Source of the DNA: CAVSWN01 sp046728115
GTDB lineage: Bacteria; Acidobacteriota; Vicinamibacteria; Vicinamibacterales; CAVVIG01
NCBI GenBank assembly: GCA_046728115.1
Contig: JBKPDW010000520.1
Location: 1-30,329 of the forward strand
DNA: 30,329 bases
Direction: 5' to 3'
The translations under genes and the position numbers were made by a program. A model generated the notes under the pieces. It saw only the letters and a program-made list of their open reading frames with translations, was not told the origin of the DNA and ran no database searches. This document shows, piece after piece, positions 14,149-22,282 of this stretch (position 1 is the first letter of the stretch; every line of letters begins with the position of its first letter).

Positions 14149-14204
14149 CGGTTCGAGGTTCGAAGGTGCGCGGGTTCTCGAGCCTCGAACCTGCGAAGTC
14201 GCGT
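14149..14204. repeat. inverted heptad array between convergent genes
   Basis: Units in phase: CGGTTCG (14149), AGGTTCG (14156), AAGGTGC, GCGGGTT, then CTCGAGC (14177), CTCGAAC (14184), CTGCGAA and GTCGCGT. The second half is the inverted form of the first, so a hairpin forms between the two stop codons and could act as a two-way terminator, though without T-tracts. The unit is the reverse complement of that at 17610-17670. Confidence 0.75.
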
Positions 14205-14212
14205 ACCTGCGT

Positions 14213-14755
14213 TTATCTCGTCAGGTACAAGTCAATGACGTCGCCGCGACGACGGAGCCCGGCCATCCACTCGTCGATCGACTGCTGACGCCGATCGCCG
14301 GCCGACGTGAAGCGCTGATTCAGATACGCCTCGACGCGCAGATCCTGTCTTACCGTTTCGCGGAGATGTTTTTCGTCGATTCCCGATCGCTGGAGCGTGG
14401 CTTCGAAGGCCTCCACCGACGGAAACCGCGCGCGGACGCGTGCGACTTCGCGGTCGACGGCCTCGGCGCCGGGTTCGGGCGGCGCATAACGATCCACCTC
14501 GGCGAGGATCAGCTCGCGGTCGATCAGCTTCGTGAGAATCGCGCGGATTGGATCGGCAGCGTCGTCGGCGGTTTGCAGACCCAGGTCGCGCGCGGCGGTC
14601 ACGTCGGTCAACGTGATCAGCTGCCCGGCGACAACCGCCAGCACGCGGTCGATTGTATCTGCGCGGAGCGAACTGGCCATCAACGCAAACACAACGAAGC
14701 CGGCCAGCCGCCATCCGCATGAACGGACCCGCATTCCGCATTCGGCATGCCGCAT
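14213..14755 (-). CDS. secreted SurA N-terminal-domain protein (no PPIase domain)
   Basis: A 180-residue secreted protein. A signal peptide (hydrophobic LAGFVVFALMASSLRA) is followed by the typical SurA opening DTIDRVLAVVAGQLITLTDV, then the chaperone helices (LTKLIDRELILAEVDRY, then the RARFPSVEAFEATLQRSGI pattern). SurA escorts outer-membrane proteins to BamA. Here the protein ends after the N-terminal chaperone region, with no parvulin PPIase domain. It is the last gene of the carboxylase-tamB-bamA run, and its ATG shares a base with the bamA stop (TAATG). A start at 14734 (MRVRSCGW...) would also give a good signal peptide. The first 15 or so codons are read from a heptad array, so the true start is uncertain. 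Confidence 0.8.
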   Translation of the reverse strand: MRHAECGMRVRSCGWRLAGFVVFALMASSLRADTIDRVLAVVAGQLITLTDVTAARDLGLQTADDAADPIRAILTKLIDRELILAEVDRYAPPEPGAEAVDREVARVRARFPSVEAFEATLQRSGIDEKHLRETVRQDLRVEAYLNQRFTSAGDRRQQSIDEWMAGLRRRGDVIDLYLTR

Positions 14756-14757
14756 TA
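14709..14757. repeat. heptad array spanning the bamA stop and the SurA-like start
   Basis: Seven units in exact phase on the plus strand: CGCCATC (14709), CGCATGA, ACGGACC, CGCATTC (14730), CGCATTC (14737), GGCATGC and CGCATTA (14751). The last unit contains both the TAA of bamA and the ATG of the next gene. It is translated as the signal-peptide n-region of the SurA-like protein. Confidence 0.8.
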
Positions 14758-17670
14758 GAACGCCTGTCCGAAACTGACGAACCATGCCGTCAGCCCCTCG
14801 CCGGGCTGCCGATGCACCTTGAATCCCAGGTCGAATCTGATCGGCCCGAACGGCGACTTGTAGCGCACGCCCGCACCCAGCGCACTGCGCAACTCGCCGA
14901 GATCGATGTCCGAGACGCGCGCAAATACCTGGCCGGTATCGAAGAATCCGACAACCTGCGAGCCACCGCGAAGCGCCGTGCGCAGTTCGGCGTTGAAGAT
15001 GACGAGACCGTTGCCGCCGATTGGGAATCCTTCGCTGTCGAGCGTATCCCCTGGCTGGAACGGCACATGGTGAATGCCGAGGCGATCCTGCGCAAACCCG
15101 CGAACGGTCGTGTCGCCGCCGGCAAAGAAGCGTTCGCTGGGCGGCAACTGGGGAAGATCGGAGGTGCCTGTGGCGAGCCCGAGCCGGGCGTTGCCGGCCA
15201 GAACGAGGCGTGTCGCGCTGGGCACTGTGCGAAACGCCTGCGCTGTCACGAAGGACTTCAGGAACCCGGCCTCTGACCCGATGGCTTTCGCCGCAATCTG
15301 CCCGTTGCCACTCACGTACGTGCCCGACGCCGGATCCACCTGATCGTTGCGCGTATCACGAATCACGGACCCGGAGAACGACGACAGCAAATACTGCGTG
15401 AACGTTCGATCGATGATCGGCAGCTCGCCTGGCGCGACCCGCACGTCGAACACGCGGGTGTTCTGGATCTGGTAATTACCGGTCGCGCTGAGGGTTCGCG
15501 TCAGCCGCCGGGCGATGACCGCGCTCGCGCTGCGCCGCTTGAAGTTGAAACTCGATCGCACCTGCTGTTCGATCGTCACATTGACGAACGCGTCGGCCGC
15601 CGTGTCGAAGAGACGCGGCTCCCGAAAGGTGCCGACCACGCGGTACTCCGTCACGCCGGCAGCGGTCGAATGGCGGGAATGCAGGCTGAGGCTCGTGAAC
15701 AGGTTGATGGACCTGTTCCTCCCGAACAGGTTCCGCCGTCCGATTTCGAAGAACGCGCGCGGTGCCAAATCGAGCTCGTCAGTCGCCGTGCCGTTCTCAT
15801 CGGGCTGAGGGATCAGCCGGCCCTCCACCCCGCCGCCGACACCGATGGTCGTAGGCGGCGCTTCTTCGAGCGTTACCAGCAGATCGCGCGTCGTCTCGTC
15901 ACCGTGGCGCAGTTCGGTAATGCGCGCGCGGCGGAAAATCCCCATATTGGTCAGGCGCCGTTGACTTTCGTTGATCGCAGCCAGGCTGAATGGACTGCCC
16001 GGCTTGACCTGCAGCTCGCGCTCGATCGTTTCGGTGGCCGTGCGCACGTTGCCTACGATCAGCACATGGTCGACGAAGACGCGAGGGCCTTCACGGATCG
16101 AGAACTGGATATCCACCCCAGCGCCGTCCTCGCTGAAGCGCGTCGAGACATCGACCGTCGCGCTCTCGTACCCCAGGTTCTGATAGACGAGCTGGAGTGC
16201 GTCCCGATCGACCGCGAGTTGTCCAGGCACGAACGGCACGCCAGGCTGCAGTCCCAGCTTGCCGATCAACGTCGACTGTTCCACGGCTGCGTTGCCGGTG
16301 AACGTCACGGCGCCGACCATCGACCGGATGCCTTCGTCCACGACGATACGAACCAGCACCGGCACCTGCGCAGGCGGTTGCGTCGCCGTGATGACTTCCA
16401 CGCCGCTCCGCGCCCGCGCCGATGCAAAACCGCGGCGGCGATACACCTCCTCGATGGTGGCCACGTCTGTGTCCAGGCGTGCCGATGAGAATGGCTGTCC
16501 GTCGCGCAGCCTCAGCGCTGTGGCGAATTCGGACAGCGGAAACGACGCGTTCCCCGAAATCTCGTATCGGACCACGCGCGACTGCTGCCCGCGTGCGATG
16601 GTAAAGGTTACGACCAACTCGTCGTTGATTTCGACCCGTGTATGCGGCGCCGTCGCGTTGCGGTAGCCCTGCTCGCGAAAGAATTCCTCGATCCGGTTCG
16701 TGGAGTCCTCGAGCAGGTCCTCGTCGGCCGAGCCCTCTCGGCGCACGGGCACGAGCTCCTCGCGCTTGTCCGGCGGCAACGGATCTCCGGCAAAGACGAG
16801 GCGCACGCGCGGGCCTGGCGTGATCGTCAACGTCACGTCGGCCAGCCGATCGCCATCGGAGAAGCGAACCGATCGCGCGATCTTCGCTTCGTAGTATCCG
16901 GCGGCCCGCCGCTCTTCCACGTATTGGTCGATTCGGGTGTTGAGCGCTTCTCGTTGATACGCGGCGCCGGCACGCAATCCAAGCTTCCGAATCAACTCTG
17001 ATTGTGGCATCGCCGCCGGCCCGACGATCTGCACCGAACCGATGAGGGTGCGTGGGCCGGGGTCCACCGTGAACGCCAGTGTCGCGCGTTCGGGATCGTG
17101 CTCGATCTCAGCACGTGGCGTGACCGTGGCGTGCAGGTACCCGCGCTCGGCCAGCGCTTCCGCCACGATCCGCGTCATGTCGGCCGCTCGATTGAGCGGC
17201 GGCGTTGCACCGTACCGATCCACGATCGCCTGGCGGAGTTCGCCGACGTCCACGCCGGCAAGTTCCCGGGTTCCGACGATCCGGACCTTCGTGACCGGAT
17301 GGACGGGCGACAGCTCGTACCGCAGCGCGACGCGTCCGGCCTCAAGGGTTGCGTCGACGCGCACGTCCTCGAATCGAGCCAAGCTGAACAGGTGGGTCAC
17401 CGTTTCGCGCACCTGCATCATCGACAACGGCTGACCGACCAACGTCTCGACGACGCGGGTCAAGACCGGATCGACCGTGTCGCGCCCTTCGATGACCAGC
17501 CGCACCGATCCGATCGGTTTTCCCAGGTAATCGTCGACGGCCGCAAACGACGGCGCCGCGTGGCACGAAATCATCACCGCGAGGCCGACGCACGCCGTCC
17601 GGACAACGCCGAACCTCGGGACTCGAGACGAACGTCGAACCCCGAACCTCGAACGTCGAACCTCGCCCAT
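14755..17670 (-). CDS. BamA/TamA-family outer-membrane assembly protein with seven POTRA-like domains
   Basis: 971 residues. After a signal peptide, seven POTRA-like repeats can be counted by their beta-strand openings: about 54-121 (SVRLVIEG), 127-203 (TKVRIVGT), 210-285 (GSVQIVGP), 288-361 (VRLVFAGD), 366-446 (VRYEISGN), 452-527 (GAVTFTGN) and 533-603 (DHVLIVGN). The Omp85 barrel (about 604-971) follows, with the VRGF motif after FFAGGDTT, then SPFGPIRFDLGF, and ends in an aromatic beta-signal (WFVSFGQAF). Canonical BamA has five POTRAs and TamA three. Being directly downstream of tamB suggests a TAM-like partnership, though this may also be the cell's BamA. The ATG at 17670 overlaps the tamB TAA. 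The first 20 or so codons come from a heptad array, giving an unusually long basic n-region. Confidence 0.9.
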   Translation of the reverse strand: MGEVRRSRFGVRRSSRVPRFGVVRTACVGLAVMISCHAAPSFAAVDDYLGKPIGSVRLVIEGRDTVDPVLTRVVETLVGQPLSMMQVRETVTHLFSLARFEDVRVDATLEAGRVALRYELSPVHPVTKVRIVGTRELAGVDVGELRQAIVDRYGATPPLNRAADMTRIVAEALAERGYLHATVTPRAEIEHDPERATLAFTVDPGPRTLIGSVQIVGPAAMPQSELIRKLGLRAGAAYQREALNTRIDQYVEERRAAGYYEAKIARSVRFSDGDRLADVTLTITPGPRVRLVFAGDPLPPDKREELVPVRREGSADEDLLEDSTNRIEEFFREQGYRNATAPHTRVEINDELVVTFTIARGQQSRVVRYEISGNASFPLSEFATALRLRDGQPFSSARLDTDVATIEEVYRRRGFASARARSGVEVITATQPPAQVPVLVRIVVDEGIRSMVGAVTFTGNAAVEQSTLIGKLGLQPGVPFVPGQLAVDRDALQLVYQNLGYESATVDVSTRFSEDGAGVDIQFSIREGPRVFVDHVLIVGNVRTATETIERELQVKPGSPFSLAAINESQRRLTNMGIFRRARITELRHGDETTRDLLVTLEEAPPTTIGVGGGVEGRLIPQPDENGTATDELDLAPRAFFEIGRRNLFGRNRSINLFTSLSLHSRHSTAAGVTEYRVVGTFREPRLFDTAADAFVNVTIEQQVRSSFNFKRRSASAVIARRLTRTLSATGNYQIQNTRVFDVRVAPGELPIIDRTFTQYLLSSFSGSVIRDTRNDQVDPASGTYVSGNGQIAAKAIGSEAGFLKSFVTAQAFRTVPSATRLVLAGNARLGLATGTSDLPQLPPSERFFAGGDTTVRGFAQDRLGIHHVPFQPGDTLDSEGFPIGGNGLVIFNAELRTALRGGSQVVGFFDTGQVFARVSDIDLGELRSALGAGVRYKSPFGPIRFDLGFKVHRQPGEGLTAWFVSFGQAF
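17610..17670. repeat. heptad array at the tamB-bamA junction, coding for the bamA N-terminus
   Basis: Units CGAACCT (17610), CGGGACT, CGAGACG, a 5-bp break, then CGAACCC (17636), CGAACCT, CGAACGT, CGAACCT and CGCCCAT (17664-17670). The bamA ATG lies in the final unit. Translated on the minus strand it gives an Arg/Val/Phe-rich stretch (VRRSRFGVRRSS). Confidence 0.85.
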
Positions 17671-20600
17671 TAGAAAACGTGCCTGACTCTGAATTCGAGC
17701 GCGTAGGTCTGCGAGTCCTCGTTTCTCGACAGGATCCACGAGAGCCGATCGCTCTCCTCGTATTCGAGGAACACGATCTGATCGTTGATGGTCGTGCCAA
17801 GACTGCGCGAAAAGGTCAGATATACCCGGTCGGAGATGCGCTTGCCGATGGTCAGTCGCGCCGTTGGATTGAACCGCGCCGTCTGCTGGTTGTACGGATC
17901 GACGAGCGATGGGGTGAGCTGGAAGGTGTCGACGCCGAAGGTCTGCTCCACGACCTTGCCGACCTCGGACGAGATCGGGCTCGTCAGCGCCTGGGTGGCG
18001 CGCGACGTCAGGATGTCGGTCTGCGTCTGATTCGGATTCTGGATGGCCCGCACCTCCGGTGCCACGAACTCCGAACCGGTGCCCGTCCGTCGCACGTCGC
18101 TGAAGAGGAGCGCGAGCACATCAGACGTCGGCAAGGGCGGATCGGAGCTGAGCGTTGGCCTGAGCTGCTCGGTCGTGCCCGCAAAACCGACGACCACGCG
18201 ATAGGTCTGGCCCGGCACGCGTACGTTGGTTTCGGCTTCGACGTCGAAGAAGGGCTCGATCCTCGCGGGATTCGTGAACTCGATCGACCCTCGCGTCACC
18301 CGATACCGTCGCCCTTCGAAGGTTACTTCGCCACGCTCGATGTCGGCGTGACCCGCCAGCACAGGATGATCGTAGGTGCCGCGTAGGTTCAAGTCGGCGT
18401 TGGCGACGAGTCGAGCCAGGTTGTTCTCGACTCTCAGCGTCGACGGCACCAGGATCTGGACGTCGAACCGCAGTGGAACAGCCGCGGGCGGCTCGCCCGG
18501 CGTCACCACGATTGACGATGAGGATCCGCGACGGGTGGCGAGATCGAAAATGCTGCCGGGCGCATCAACGCGCCGATTCCAAATGGCACTCTTGACTGTG
18601 ACCGTTCCGCCCAGCGTCGGCGTCTTGAGGGAGCCCCGAATCGCAAGGTCCATGTCGACGATCGAGCGGATCCCTTCGGGATACCGCAGGTGCATTTCTT
18701 CGCCCCGGGCCGTGACGTCGAGATCGCTCGGCACGTATCCCTGGAATCCGATCCGGCCTCCAAGCTGCACGCGTCCGCCCCCCAGCGTCGCCGAGACGTC
18801 GTCGAGGCGGATTCCCCCTGAATCGAACTGCAGCGTGCCGTTGATGGCGTCGAGCGAGTTGGGCAGCGAGAAATGACGGATGCGGCCGTCGGTGATGGTG
18901 GCATTGCCCGAGAACTGCGGTTGATTCAGCGGCCCATTGATCTCGGCCGCCAGTTCGGCGCGGCCGGTGCCACGTACGTCGCGGAAGAAGCCCTGAAGCA
19001 CCGCGAGGTTCGCATCGCCGGCGGCTTTCAGCGCGATCCGTTCCTGGCGGAGGTCGGCGGATCCGGACACCCGGAGACGTGTGTCGCGGCCTCCGGTGTT
19101 GCTGTCCACGAGCTCGAGCCCTTCGATCCTGACCTGCTGTTCGTCGAGCGCCAGCCGGACCGGCGCTGCATTCTTGACGGCATAGTCGAGCAACCGCATG
19201 TCTACCGCATCGACGACGGCCTCGGCGCGCAGGTGCGAAACGTCGGCGAGCGGGCCGCTGACGCGAATGGAGCCGGTCGCCACTGCCGTCGTGAACGGCG
19301 ACAACCGAGGCACGAACAGGCGCACGTACGGATCGAGCGAGCTGTCGTGGAAGCGGAATGTGAGCTCGGCGTCGGATCTCGGCGTCAGCGCGATGCGACC
19401 GGTTCCGGTCAGGGCCATGCGCGGAGACGCCGCGTTGATCTCCCCGCTCAAATCCTGGCCGCGCAGAGCGAGCGTGCCCGTAACCTCGCCCACGCCCTCC
19501 TCCGCGACGAACAGATCGTTGACGCGAAACCGAACATCGTAGCGGGGGGTGCTGAACGAGCCGCTTCCGCCGGCGGTGAACTCAGCCAGGCCGGACAGCG
19601 ACGCCTGCGGGAACTGCAGGACCTTGATCTGGTCCACGGGAATCCGTACGCCGTTGGCATCGAACGAGTATGTGCCGTCCCAGCTGACGAAGGCAGCGCC
19701 GGTCACCGCACCGGTGCCCTTCACGATTTGGACATTGTCGAAACGTGCGCCGGCGCCGTCGAAGCGCACCGTGCTCGTCGCCTTCTGAAACGGTTCTCCA
19801 TAGGCGACTCCCTCCTCGATCGTCAGCGCGCCGTAGCCGACCGGGCGCGTGTATTGGCCGGTCAGATGGAAGTCGCCTGTGAGGAAGCCCGACACGCGAT
19901 AGTCGTCGATGCCAAACGCATGGCGCAGGCTGTCGACGTCACGACGAACCACGCGGAAGCGCGCGTCGATTTCCTCGCCGCCATCGTCGCGCGGAAAGCC
20001 CGCCGAAAAGCGCCCGTCAGCGACAATCTCGGACCCGTTCAAGCGAACGCGGCCATCCGCGACGTCGATGTACTTGTTTTCGTACGCGATGCGACCTTCG
20101 CCGCGCCCCCACAACGTGTCGAACGCGCGCAGATCTTCGCCGGTGATCCGGCCCTCGACCCGTGGACTTCGGAACGAACCGAGCATGATGCCGTCGAACT
20201 CGCCGCGTCCACCAAACGCCACCGGCCTGGTGGCCGCCCCGACGTCCGTGATGATCCCCGCGAGCAACTGGTCGCTCTCCTGCCAATCGCTGCTGATGAC
20301 ATGGAAGGGGAGACGCGAGCGATCGCCCCAGGCCGTCGAGCCCTCGAACGTCACGAGCGTCCGCTCGGTCGCGAATCGGCCGTTCTCGAGTGTCACATCG
20401 TCAGGACCGTAGCGGTACGTCACGGCGCCGGCAATCGGCACATGTCCGGTCAAGGGGACGGGCAATGATGTCGGCGGCTGTTCGACACGCTCGTGAAACA
20501 CCGCTGGATCCATCGGCTCGATGCCTGCCGGAGGAGTGATCCACACCCGACCTTCGCCCCGATGCTCAGCGAAGCGGCCTGACGGCCATTCGAGCAGGTT

Positions 20601-21767
20601 CTGCATCGACCCAGTTCCAGCGAACCTGACGCCGGGCAGCGCCTGGAAGTCGGTGAACCGCACCAGATCCACGTCCTGCAGCGCCGTCTCGAAACGGTGG
20701 GTCGGGCGAACGGTAGCGCCCAGCGGCTTGATCGAATACGTGAACCTGGCGTCGCCCCCGTAGAACCTGGCGCCGGCGTCCCATACGTCGAACGTATGAC
20801 GTGTCCAGCGGAGCGATCCGTGAAGCGATGGAAACCGGTACGCGTTCACGCCCGCCAGGTCGCTCGCAAACGTTCCCGTGAGATCCGGTCCCTCCTTGGA
20901 CAAATGAAACGTGCCGGTGAACGCGCCGTCTCCAGAAACATCCCAGCGCTCGCCTTTGAAGAAGATCTGCCGCATGCGCGGAAAGTTGACCTGCGACGCG
21001 ACCTGATATGTCATGTCGGGCCAGTGACCCAGGTCGACGTCGCCGCGCGCCAGCGTCCTGGCGCCATCCGAATCGAGATCGATGCGACCCAGACGGACAT
21101 GCGAGCCGTCGATGACGAATTGCGCCTTCATGTTGGCCCACATCGGCTCGTAATGCTGGATGCTCACGCTGCCGCCGGTGAAGCTCGCCGTGCCGTGATA
21201 GGTGGGCAGATTTCCAATCGTGAGGTCGAGGTTCGGACAGACAACGCCCCACGGCGCCTCGCGATCTTGGTACACGAACTCGCCGCGCGACGCTCGCATC
21301 CAGAGAAGCGTCACCGTGACGCGCCTGGGACCGCTCGACGAGTTGGGTCGGACGATGCGCGGAAAATTGTGGCCGCCGTTCCAGCGTTCGACCAGCATGC
21401 GCCAGTCGCTCATTTCGACAGCGGTGATCCGGATGTCGGGTTTGCGGCGAAATGCAGGAATCCAGTCGAGCGATACGGCGATTCGTTTTGCCGTGAAGAA
21501 AGGCCTGGCGTCCCTGCCGACGCCGTCAATTCGCACATCGTCTAGGAGCACCTTGCCGGTGAGCAGGTGGATACTCAACGAACCGATGTGAATCGGACGA
21601 TCGATGTACTGGGATGCGGCTCGTTCGGCGTACTGGCGCGCATGTGGCCCGAGATCGACGGTGAACGACACCACGATTGCCGCGGCCAGCAGCGCAAAGG
21701 CCATGGCCAGAACGGCACCGACGTAACGGACACTCCTGCGATTCTTGAAACGCTGAAAGACTTTCAC
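17670..21767 (-). CDS. tamB: TamB-like translocation/assembly module protein (DUF490)
   Basis: 1365 residues. One N-terminal membrane anchor (about 15-36, VGAVLAMAFALLAAAIVV) is followed by an AsmA-like opening (IDRPIHIGSLSIHLLTGKVLLDDVRIDG) and about 1200 residues of repeating beta-strands typical of the beta-taco fold. It ends in the conserved TamB/DUF490 C-terminus: VEQTFGVDTFQLTP, then TARLTIGKRISDRVYLTFSR and EFRVRHVF. TamB spans the periplasm, works with an Omp85 partner in outer-membrane assembly, and its AsmA-like relatives move phospholipids. The start is a GTG at 21767 that overlaps the TGA of the biotin-carrier gene (GTGA), and the stop overlaps the bamA-like start. The length is in the normal range. 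Confidence 0.93.
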   Translation of the reverse strand: MKVFQRFKNRRSVRYVGAVLAMAFALLAAAIVVSFTVDLGPHARQYAERAASQYIDRPIHIGSLSIHLLTGKVLLDDVRIDGVGRDARPFFTAKRIAVSLDWIPAFRRKPDIRITAVEMSDWRMLVERWNGGHNFPRIVRPNSSSGPRRVTVTLLWMRASRGEFVYQDREAPWGVVCPNLDLTIGNLPTYHGTASFTGGSVSIQHYEPMWANMKAQFVIDGSHVRLGRIDLDSDGARTLARGDVDLGHWPDMTYQVASQVNFPRMRQIFFKGERWDVSGDGAFTGTFHLSKEGPDLTGTFASDLAGVNAYRFPSLHGSLRWTRHTFDVWDAGARFYGGDARFTYSIKPLGATVRPTHRFETALQDVDLVRFTDFQALPGVRFAGTGSMQNLLEWPSGRFAEHRGEGRVWITPPAGIEPMDPAVFHERVEQPPTSLPVPLTGHVPIAGAVTYRYGPDDVTLENGRFATERTLVTFEGSTAWGDRSRLPFHVISSDWQESDQLLAGIITDVGAATRPVAFGGRGEFDGIMLGSFRSPRVEGRITGEDLRAFDTLWGRGEGRIAYENKYIDVADGRVRLNGSEIVADGRFSAGFPRDDGGEEIDARFRVVRRDVDSLRHAFGIDDYRVSGFLTGDFHLTGQYTRPVGYGALTIEEGVAYGEPFQKATSTVRFDGAGARFDNVQIVKGTGAVTGAAFVSWDGTYSFDANGVRIPVDQIKVLQFPQASLSGLAEFTAGGSGSFSTPRYDVRFRVNDLFVAEEGVGEVTGTLALRGQDLSGEINAASPRMALTGTGRIALTPRSDAELTFRFHDSSLDPYVRLFVPRLSPFTTAVATGSIRVSGPLADVSHLRAEAVVDAVDMRLLDYAVKNAAPVRLALDEQQVRIEGLELVDSNTGGRDTRLRVSGSADLRQERIALKAAGDANLAVLQGFFRDVRGTGRAELAAEINGPLNQPQFSGNATITDGRIRHFSLPNSLDAINGTLQFDSGGIRLDDVSATLGGGRVQLGGRIGFQGYVPSDLDVTARGEEMHLRYPEGIRSIVDMDLAIRGSLKTPTLGGTVTVKSAIWNRRVDAPGSIFDLATRRGSSSSIVVTPGEPPAAVPLRFDVQILVPSTLRVENNLARLVANADLNLRGTYDHPVLAGHADIERGEVTFEGRRYRVTRGSIEFTNPARIEPFFDVEAETNVRVPGQTYRVVVGFAGTTEQLRPTLSSDPPLPTSDVLALLFSDVRRTGTGSEFVAPEVRAIQNPNQTQTDILTSRATQALTSPISSEVGKVVEQTFGVDTFQLTPSLVDPYNQQTARFNPTARLTIGKRISDRVYLTFSRSLGTTINDQIVFLEYEESDRLSWILSRNEDSQTYALEFRVRHVF

Positions 21768-22282
21768 TGAATGACGACGAGCAGCGCGCCGGCGTCGACC
21801 GACAGGCCCTCACGGGCGTGCACTTCGGTAACCGTGCCGGCACGGCTGGCGCGCAGCTCGTTCTCCATCTTCATCGCTTCGACCACGACGAGCTCCTGGC
21901 GTGGCGTCACGACGTCACCGGGCTTGACCAGCAGCCGGATCACTTTGCCGGGCATCGGCGCCGTGACGCGCTGCGGCCCGCCGCCCGTACCCGCCGAATC
22001 GGTTGCGCGCCCCCACCGCCGCCGGCCGTTGACGGTCACGAGCAACGGCATCGGGCCGACGTAAACCGCCAGCTCGCCGCTCGATCGGCCGTCGATCGTC
22101 GTGACCTCGAAGCTCGCGCCTTTTCGGCCGGGGTTGTCCACGATGAGCGACAGCGAATGCGCTCCACTCTGGGTAGCATCCACCTGCCACGGCCGGCCGT
22201 CGACGGCGACTGCAAAACCGCGGCCTGCGCGCTGCACCTCGATCACGCGTGTCCGGCCGCCTACCTCAATCTCGTATCTCAA
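21764..22282 (-). CDS. biotin carboxyl carrier part of an acyl-CoA carboxylase alpha subunit
   Basis: 172 residues. The C-terminal 70 (about 103-172) are a biotinyl domain with the EAMKMEN motif, placing the biotin on Lys138; the preceding PMPGKVIRLLVKPGDVV is the usual lead-in. The first 95 residues (YEIEVGGRTRVIEVQ, AVAVDGRPWQVDA) resemble the linker between carboxylase and biotinyl domains of propionyl-/methylcrotonyl-CoA carboxylase alpha chains. So this gene and the biotin carboxylase gene together equal one split alpha subunit. The start is a TTG directly after the TGA of the preceding gene, with no gap. Other starts would truncate the linker domain. It carries carboxybiotin to a carboxyltransferase that is not encoded in this window. 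Confidence 0.88.
   Translation of the reverse strand: MRYEIEVGGRTRVIEVQRAGRGFAVAVDGRPWQVDATQSGAHSLSLIVDNPGRKGASFEVTTIDGRSSGELAVYVGPMPLLVTVNGRRRWGRATDSAGTGGGPQRVTAPMPGKVIRLLVKPGDVVTPRQELVVVEAMKMENELRASRAGTVTEVHAREGLSVDAGALLVVIQ

Noticed and set aside
18873..20468. A 531-codon open frame opposite tamB
   Set aside because: Same reason: an Arg/Ala/Asp-rich antisense frame without motifs inside a gene with overlapping neighbours.
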